A stretch of DNA of 9,251 bases, from the NCBI GenBank assembly GCA_903864395.1, contig CAIPFQ010000199.1:1-9251 (forward strand), given 5' to 3'. The notes below the pieces were generated by a model that saw nothing but the letters and a program-made list of their open reading frames with translations, was not told where the DNA came from and did no database searches. A program made the position numbers and the translations under genes. This document shows, one piece after another, positions 5,416 to 9,251 of this stretch. Origin of the DNA: an uncultured Chlamydiae bacterium. Lineage in GTDB: Bacteria > Chlamydiota > Chlamydiia > Chlamydiales > SM23-39. Each line of letters starts with the position of its first letter. Position 1 is the first letter of the stretch.

Positions 5416-6193
5416 AGCCCATATAAGGAATGAGTGTCCCGGTATTGCCTAATGCATCGAGCATGAAGTCGGTGGCAAAGGGAGGGTCGTTGACAAGCGT
5501 AAACCCAGTATCGCTCATACAGTTGTAGAGTTTCCAGCAAACATGCCCAGGAACTCCTGCACCCTCATTGATGCGCCCTACTAAAATCCCTCCCAGTCCA
5601 GAGGGGCTGGCCCCGCAGTTTATGGTCGTATTTGATTCGCAATCCACGAAAATATTATCTGACGATGTCAAAACGACAGCCATCCCTGCCGTATAAGGAG
5701 AAAGGATTACTGGTGGGGCATTGCCGCACTGCGTCAGCGTATTATTCGCCAATGTCACAGATTTGGCAACGCCACTTGTAGAGCTTTGCTTACACAAAAC
5801 ACCAAATTGACTGCCCATTCCGCCAGATGCAGTCTGAATAGTATTATTGCTGATATCGAGCGTTTGTGTTGTCCCTCCAAGGTTCGCGAGAACCCCCACT
5901 GCATCGCCCGACCAGTTGCCGAGAGATAGGGTATTATCATGAATACTGCACGTCAAACTATTTGCAAAGAAATTCACTCCGATCGAGTTGGCTTCGTGGT
6001 TCGTCAATGTGTTGTTAGCAATTGTTGTGTTCATATTTGCAGAATCGAATAGATTAAATGTAATTCCATTGGAAGTTCCAGACAAAGTATTGTTGGAAAT
6101 TGGCACGGTCGCCGAAGCCATATTGCTACAATCCACTGTAATGCCACTTGCGGTGTAGTTAGAACATTGATTCCCTGAGATCGTGGTGTTCAC
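5387..6193 (-). pseudogene. C-terminal half of the autotransporter passenger (right-handed beta-helix)
   Basis: The downstream part of the gene that starts at 8329, in the same reading frame but separated by stop codons inside the inserted element. The frame is open from 6253; the GTG at 6193 is only the first start-like codon and has no ribosome binding site. It contains parallel beta-helix rungs marked by repeated NNT(L/I) turns: PISNNTLSG, TIANNTLTN, DISNNTIQT, TLANNTLTQ. About ten cysteines occur in 268 residues. It ends with MGSPYETGPCP and has no membrane anchor, as expected when the barrel is N-terminal. On its own it lacks a signal peptide and translocator, so it is probably not exported, if translated at all. 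Excising the insertion joins NNTC to AGNSATSIQATSHG without loss. Confidence 0.85.
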
Positions 6194-6244
6194 TACAGCC
6201 GTGCCGTGACTTGTCGCTTGAATGGATGTGGCAGAATTTCCTGC

Positions 6245-6250
6245 ACATGT
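6245..6250. repeat. Target-site duplication ACATGT (left copy)
   Basis: ACATGT directly flanks the left end of the 108-bp element. An identical copy flanks the right end. Removing the element and one copy restores a continuous coding sequence. Confidence 0.8.
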
Positions 6251-6358
6251 AGGCTATTTTCACAATTCCGACACCGACTCGGGAAACGGAGTCTTCAACA
6301 GTCATCGTGAAATCAGTGAATCCATCAGGAGCGAATGTCGGAATTATGAAAATAGCCC
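6251..6358. mobile_element. 108-bp MITE-like insertion in the autotransporter gene
   Basis: A non-coding element with 22-bp terminal inverted repeats: left 6251-6272, starting AGGCTATTTTCA; right 6337-6358, ending TGAAAATAGCCC. Two mismatches are visible in the arms. It is flanked by ACATGT on both sides. Read in the host gene's frame (minus strand) it brings stops at both ends: TAA at 6344-6346 and TAG at 6254-6256, with further stops between. The element plus one duplication is 114 bp, so the two gene halves stay in the same frame. It is too short to encode a transposase and would need one in trans. I cannot assign it to an IS family. The centre holds GACTC/GAGTC (6276-6280, 6289-6293). Confidence 0.85.
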
Positions 6359-8329
6359 ACATGTATTATTGGAAATAGTTCCTGTGAGCGCTCCTTTCGC
6401 TGTCAAGGAGATGTCTGCCAGAGTAAAGTCTCCAGAACTCGTGTTTTCGCTCATTACGACGATAGAAGAGAGGCCTTCATGGTTTATAGAAATAGCCCCT
6501 GTACCACTTCCTCCAGCGGGGGCTGTGATCGTATTGCCAGAAATTGTTGGATTCAAGATCGCACTATCGGAAGAAACAAGGCGAATGGCTGTGTCCGTAT
6601 GTTCGGAAAAAACATTGTCAGCAAGAGTCAGCGCCATTTGCGAGCTGCCAGAGAGGGTTGCAGAAACTCCAAAAGTATTGGGTGTGGCGATCTGTGCAGT
6701 AAATAAATTAGAATTCAAGGAGAGCTGACTTATTGCAGAGCTTGCAGTCAAATTGACGGCTTGATTTGGATAGTTTGTAAAAGTATTCCCCGCTAAGGTG
6801 GCTAAGCCAGAGAATTCATTGAGATTTACAGGCAAAGAGCTCGCATCCGCTTGGCAAGAAAAGATTTGTAGATTTTCAATGGAAGAGCCAGAAAATCCCG
6901 TAGCAGAGGCTCCTAGATGAATCCCAGAGACCGTATTTTGATTCGCTAAAGAGATCACTGTAGCCCCCGCATTCGTAATCAAAGGAGACACGGTGGATTG
7001 CTTTTGGATCACAATAGTTCCTTGCGTGGTCGCTAAAACAACAGCCGCCCCAGAACCAAGCAGCTGCTGGCCATTTTTCAATACAATGCCAGTATTCATT
7101 CCTAAATCCGTTCCGTCGCCAGGAAAAACATAGATGAGATCGTTCGGCTGAGAGATACTTTCTGCGGCTGCAAGCGTAGGAAAAGGACTTTCGTACGTTC
7201 CTTCTGAGCTACTTGTGTTATTTACAAACCAAATTAAATAAGGAGCCCCTGTAGATGGGTTGATCGCAACAGAGACACTTCCTGTGGCAGCGTCGGCTAA
7301 GATTTTTTCATACCGATCGAGGACGATAATTTCACTCCGTTGCGCGCCACGGGCAAAAAATTCGTTATAGAAAGAGGGTGTTGTGCAAAGAGATTTAGAG
7401 TCTTTCTCTGCAACACTTTTAGGACCGAGGGGGATAGAGAGGGCAAAAGAGCCTTGAATTCGAGTATGAAATAAGTTGTCATAGCTTCCAATCAGACTGA
7501 GCGACAACCGATCTTTGAGGCGTATTGAAGCGGTTCCTTGTCCACCGAGGGCGTATTTGTCATAATATCCGTCGAAATAATAGGGGCCCGCTGCAAAATC
7601 AACGGAAAAATTGTCTTTTTTTAAAATGCGAAACACCGCATTTGCAGTTACCCCTTTGAGGGCAAATTCCTGACAGGCTAAAAGAGCTTCTGTTCCAGAG
7701 AGCTGGATAAAGATTTGATTGCCTTGAAAAAATGTGGAATCAGTTGTTGTGCTCGTTCCTGTGATGCTTGGATTGAAAAATGGCGTTTTTTTTCTTCCAA
7801 AAGGGAGATAGCCGTTCATGGTAAGCCCCCAAAAGGAACCGATCATTTCGAGGCCAGCACCTATTTGATTATATTGAAAACGACTTGTATTTCGATAATC
7901 GTAATAAGCATTCGCGCCATATACAATGGAACTTATATAGCGCATGCCAAGGCCTGCGTTTGCAGCGATTTTGCCATTGTTAAAAACGTGGCCTCGAAAA
8001 TCAAGATAGGGATTCCATGTTTGAGTGCCTCTGATGGGAGATAAAAAAGCTTCTAGAGTGGTATAGCTGTGCTCGTACCCAATCCCTGAACCCTGGATGT
8101 ATCTCATGGAGATACTACAAGATTTTTCCTCCTCATCGCATAATAAAATATCGTCTTCTTCAAAAAGATCTTCTGACTGAACGTCGTCCTCCCAGTCCTC
8201 TGGCAGCTCTGCAGGGTCTTCTTCATGTTCATATGGCATAGATGTTGGAAAAAAAAGATTCTCTTCTGCGCATAAAATAAAAGGCACGAAAAGTAAAACG
8301 CTCAGATTTTTCCACATAATTAGGGTCAC
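6344..8329 (-). CDS. Inverse autotransporter, barrel plus first part of the beta-helix passenger (truncated by insertion)
   Basis: An outer-membrane adhesin or effector-display protein, type Ve-like: the N-terminal barrel exports the C-terminal passenger. Visible parts of the 661 residues: a signal peptide (WKNLSVLLFVPFILCAEE), an unusually acidic linker (about 34-69), and a beta-barrel (about 72-345) with GLGMRY, YGANAYYDYR, GSFWGLTMNGYLPFG and the closing QRSEIIVLDRYE. After this come LIWFVNNTSSSEGTYESPFP, LIYVFPGDGTD and GIVLKNGQQLLGSG, which open a right-handed beta-helix. I see no LysM domain. The start is GTG 8329 (AAGG 5 nt upstream) or ATG 8317, which gives a neater signal peptide. 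Reading ends at a TAA inside the inserted element. The intact gene would run to 5387 and encode about 942 residues. Barrel and half passenger may still be made. Confidence 0.85.
   Translation of the reverse strand: MTLIMWKNLSVLLFVPFILCAEENLFFPTSMPYEHEEDPAELPEDWEDDVQSEDLFEEDDILLCDEEEKSCSISMRYIQGSGIGYEHSYTTLEAFLSPIRGTQTWNPYLDFRGHVFNNGKIAANAGLGMRYISSIVYGANAYYDYRNTSRFQYNQIGAGLEMIGSFWGLTMNGYLPFGRKKTPFFNPSITGTSTTTDSTFFQGNQIFIQLSGTEALLACQEFALKGVTANAVFRILKKDNFSVDFAAGPYYFDGYYDKYALGGQGTASIRLKDRLSLSLIGSYDNLFHTRIQGSFALSIPLGPKSVAEKDSKSLCTTPSFYNEFFARGAQRSEIIVLDRYEKILADAATGSVSVAINPSTGAPYLIWFVNNTSSSEGTYESPFPTLAAAESISQPNDLIYVFPGDGTDLGMNTGIVLKNGQQLLGSGAAVVLATTQGTIVIQKQSTVSPLITNAGATVISLANQNTVSGIHLGASATGFSGSSIENLQIFSCQADASSLPVNLNEFSGLATLAGNTFTNYPNQAVNLTASSAISQLSLNSNLFTAQIATPNTFGVSATLSGSSQMALTLADNVFSEHTDTAIRLVSSDSAILNPTISGNTITAPAGGSGTGAISINHEGLSSIVVMSENTSSGDFTLADISLTAKGALTGTISNNTCGLFS
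6359..6364. repeat. Target-site duplication ACATGT (right copy)
   Basis: Second copy of the 6-bp duplication flanking the miniature element. The hexamer is itself palindromic. Confidence 0.8.
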
Positions 8330-8373
8330 ACCAACCTTATTTGCAAGGTATCAGAGTCAACTTGAAATAAAAA

Positions 8374-8405
8374 TATTTTTTTACAGTCTTTCGGCTCGAC
8401 TTTGC
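8374..8405 (+). repeat. Dispersed repeat, copy 2 (upstream of the autotransporter)
   Basis: Similar to 1890-1921 over 32 positions (26 identical by eye), with an exact GCTCGACTTTGC at 8394-8405 and ACAGTC at 8383-8388. It lies in the divergent intergenic region and lacks the second palindrome arm, so it may be a remnant or a short member of the family. Confidence 0.5.
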
Positions 8406-8470
8406 AACTTTTTTGAGGCGGTGCTTTTTCTTTACTTAGTGTTAATATATACTTAATTTTAACTTGACAT

Positions 8471-8494
8471 CCGCGCGCCGACAGGGGTGTGCGG
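8471..8494 (+). promoter_or_regulatory. GC-rich leader hairpin before the tail-fibre-like gene
   Basis: CCGCGCGCC (8471-8479) pairs with GGTGTGCGG (8486-8494) around GACAGG. In plus-strand RNA all nine pairs form, two as G-U; the minus-strand copy would have two C-A mismatches. This asymmetry suggests an RNA element in the transcript of the gene at 8532. The GC block stands out in a very AT-rich intergenic region (8330-8531) in which I see no convincing promoter for either divergent gene. Confidence 0.45.
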
Positions 8495-8531
8495 TACAAC
8501 CCTTCAAAAAAATCAACGAATAGGAAGTGAT

Positions 8532-9251
8532 ATGACACTAGGATCTCTCAATGGTTTGTATGTACAAAGTACGCAACCAACACTCAACAACCAGGTAGCA
8601 AACAAGGCGTATGTAGACTTCGTGGGTGCGGGTTTTACGTTCACAGCCTCTTGCGTAGTGGGCTCCACGGGAAATCTTAATGCATCTTATTTAAATGGAA
8701 CCGCGGGCGTTGGGGCAACTCTTACAGATGCCTCGCTCACATTTGCCGCCTTTTCAATGGACGGGGTCTCTCCTGGGCTAAACTCCGTAATTTTAGTAAA
8801 GAATCAAACGATAGCGGCCGACAACGGCATTTATACACTCACAACGCAAGGAAATGGGATTAGTATCCCTTGGGTCTTAACGCGCTTAGCTGGGTACGAC
8901 TCTCCAGGAACGATTGTGCCAGGAACTATGACTGCTGTCATTTCTGGGACTGTGAATAGCGGTTCATTTTGGGTGCAAACGAGCACGGTTACCTCTGTAG
9001 GAGTATCGCCGATTACGTATAGTCAGTTTGGGGTTTCAAACAGCGGGTTTTTAGAGGCGGTTAACAATCTTTCTGATGTAAATAGTTCCTCAACCTCTCT
9101 TGCCAACCTAGGGGTGATAACAACAAATCACGGACTTCTCGTAGGGGGGAGTGGAAATACGGCATCTTCAATTCCTGTAGGATCTACGGGGCAAATTGTC
9201 ATGGGCAACACGGGATTGAGTCCATCCTTTTCAAATGCAACATACCCTGCC
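8532..9251 (+). CDS. Phage tail-fibre-like protein, N-terminal part (continues beyond window)
   Basis: An open frame of 240 codons from ATG 8532 to the window edge without a stop; AGGA lies 6 nt upstream. It begins MTLGSLNGLYVQSTQPTLNN then QVANKAYVDF. Residues about 47-168 form a module common in phage tail fibres: NASYLNGTAGVGATLTDASL, ILVKNQTIAADNGIYTLTT, PWVLTRLAGYDSPG, and ISGTVNSGSFWVQT. Next comes VNNLSDVNSSSTSLANLGV (177-195), the classic fibre repeat, then Gly/Ser/Thr-rich sequence (GLLVGGSGNT, VGSTGQIVMGNTG). It probably forms a trimeric receptor-binding fibre, either from a prophage or contractile tail device or reused as a surface protein; no baseplate or sheath genes are in view. 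It is divergent from the autotransporter. Confidence 0.85.
   Translation, partial: MTLGSLNGLYVQSTQPTLNNQVANKAYVDFVGAGFTFTASCVVGSTGNLNASYLNGTAGVGATLTDASLTFAAFSMDGVSPGLNSVILVKNQTIAADNGIYTLTTQGNGISIPWVLTRLAGYDSPGTIVPGTMTAVISGTVNSGSFWVQTSTVTSVGVSPITYSQFGVSNSGFLEAVNNLSDVNSSSTSLANLGVITTNHGLLVGGSGNTASSIPVGSTGQIVMGNTGLSPSFSNATYPA

Noticed and set aside
6159..6362. 67-aa minus-strand ORF running through the miniature element
   Set aside because: It is in a different frame from the autotransporter and depends on the inserted terminal repeats; no family resemblance.
6222..6728. 168-aa plus-strand ORF
   Set aside because: Antisense shadow of the beta-helix coding sequence; composition and position are explained by the minus-strand gene.
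8326..8538. 70-aa minus-strand ORF ending at the autotransporter start
   Set aside because: It covers the divergent intergenic region, the leader hairpin and the repeat remnant; no domain and no good ribosome binding site.

Overview
The window is an AT-rich stretch of bacterial accessory DNA. It most likely comes from an environmental (amoeba-associated) member of the Chlamydiota; Planctomycetota are the main alternative. The assignment rests on one gene type: an inverse autotransporter whose N-terminal beta-barrel is followed by a cysteine-containing right-handed beta-helix passenger, a combination I associate with chlamydia-like bacteria. No housekeeping gene is present to confirm it. There are no tRNA or rRNA genes, no CRISPR array and no transposase gene.

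Layout, left to right. (1) 1-1743: a possible tail of an upstream gene and a terminator-like hairpin, then a two-gene toxin-antitoxin operon. It encodes a small HTH antitoxin and a HipA-family Ser/Thr kinase toxin, with ATGA overlap. (2) 1742-1907: a large imperfect palindrome directly behind hipA, related to a fragment upstream of the autotransporter. (3) 1947-2227 on the minus strand: a DUF2442-family gene broken by one missing base in an A6 run. (4) 2228-5179: two unrelated AAA+ ATPases in tandem, each with a predicted PD-(D/E)XK-like C-terminal domain. They are an ATPase_2/DUF234 protein and an AAA_14/DUF4143 protein, separated by an intrinsic terminator. (5) 5235-5375: a 46-residue ORF that looks like the small proteins found next to phage tail-fibre genes. 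(6) 5387-8329 on the minus strand: the inverse autotransporter, interrupted in its beta-helix by a 108-bp element with terminal inverted repeats and a 6-bp ACATGT target duplication. (7) 8532 to the right edge: the start of a phage tail-fibre-like gene, divergent from the autotransporter and continuing beyond the window.

How the parts relate. HipA and its antitoxin form a normal self-contained module. The two ATPases belong to families that are often multi-copy in accessory DNA and whose role is unsettled. The right half is a surface/adhesion region: an autotransporter flanked on both sides by phage-tail-derived genes. The region looks like a patchwork of horizontally moved modules, with decay under way: one frameshifted gene, one gene split by a miniature element, and dispersed intergenic repeats. 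The strongest observations are the miniature element in the autotransporter, the frameshifted DUF2442 gene, the 166-bp palindrome with its dispersed relatives, and the two tail-associated ORFs that simple ORF calling can miss.
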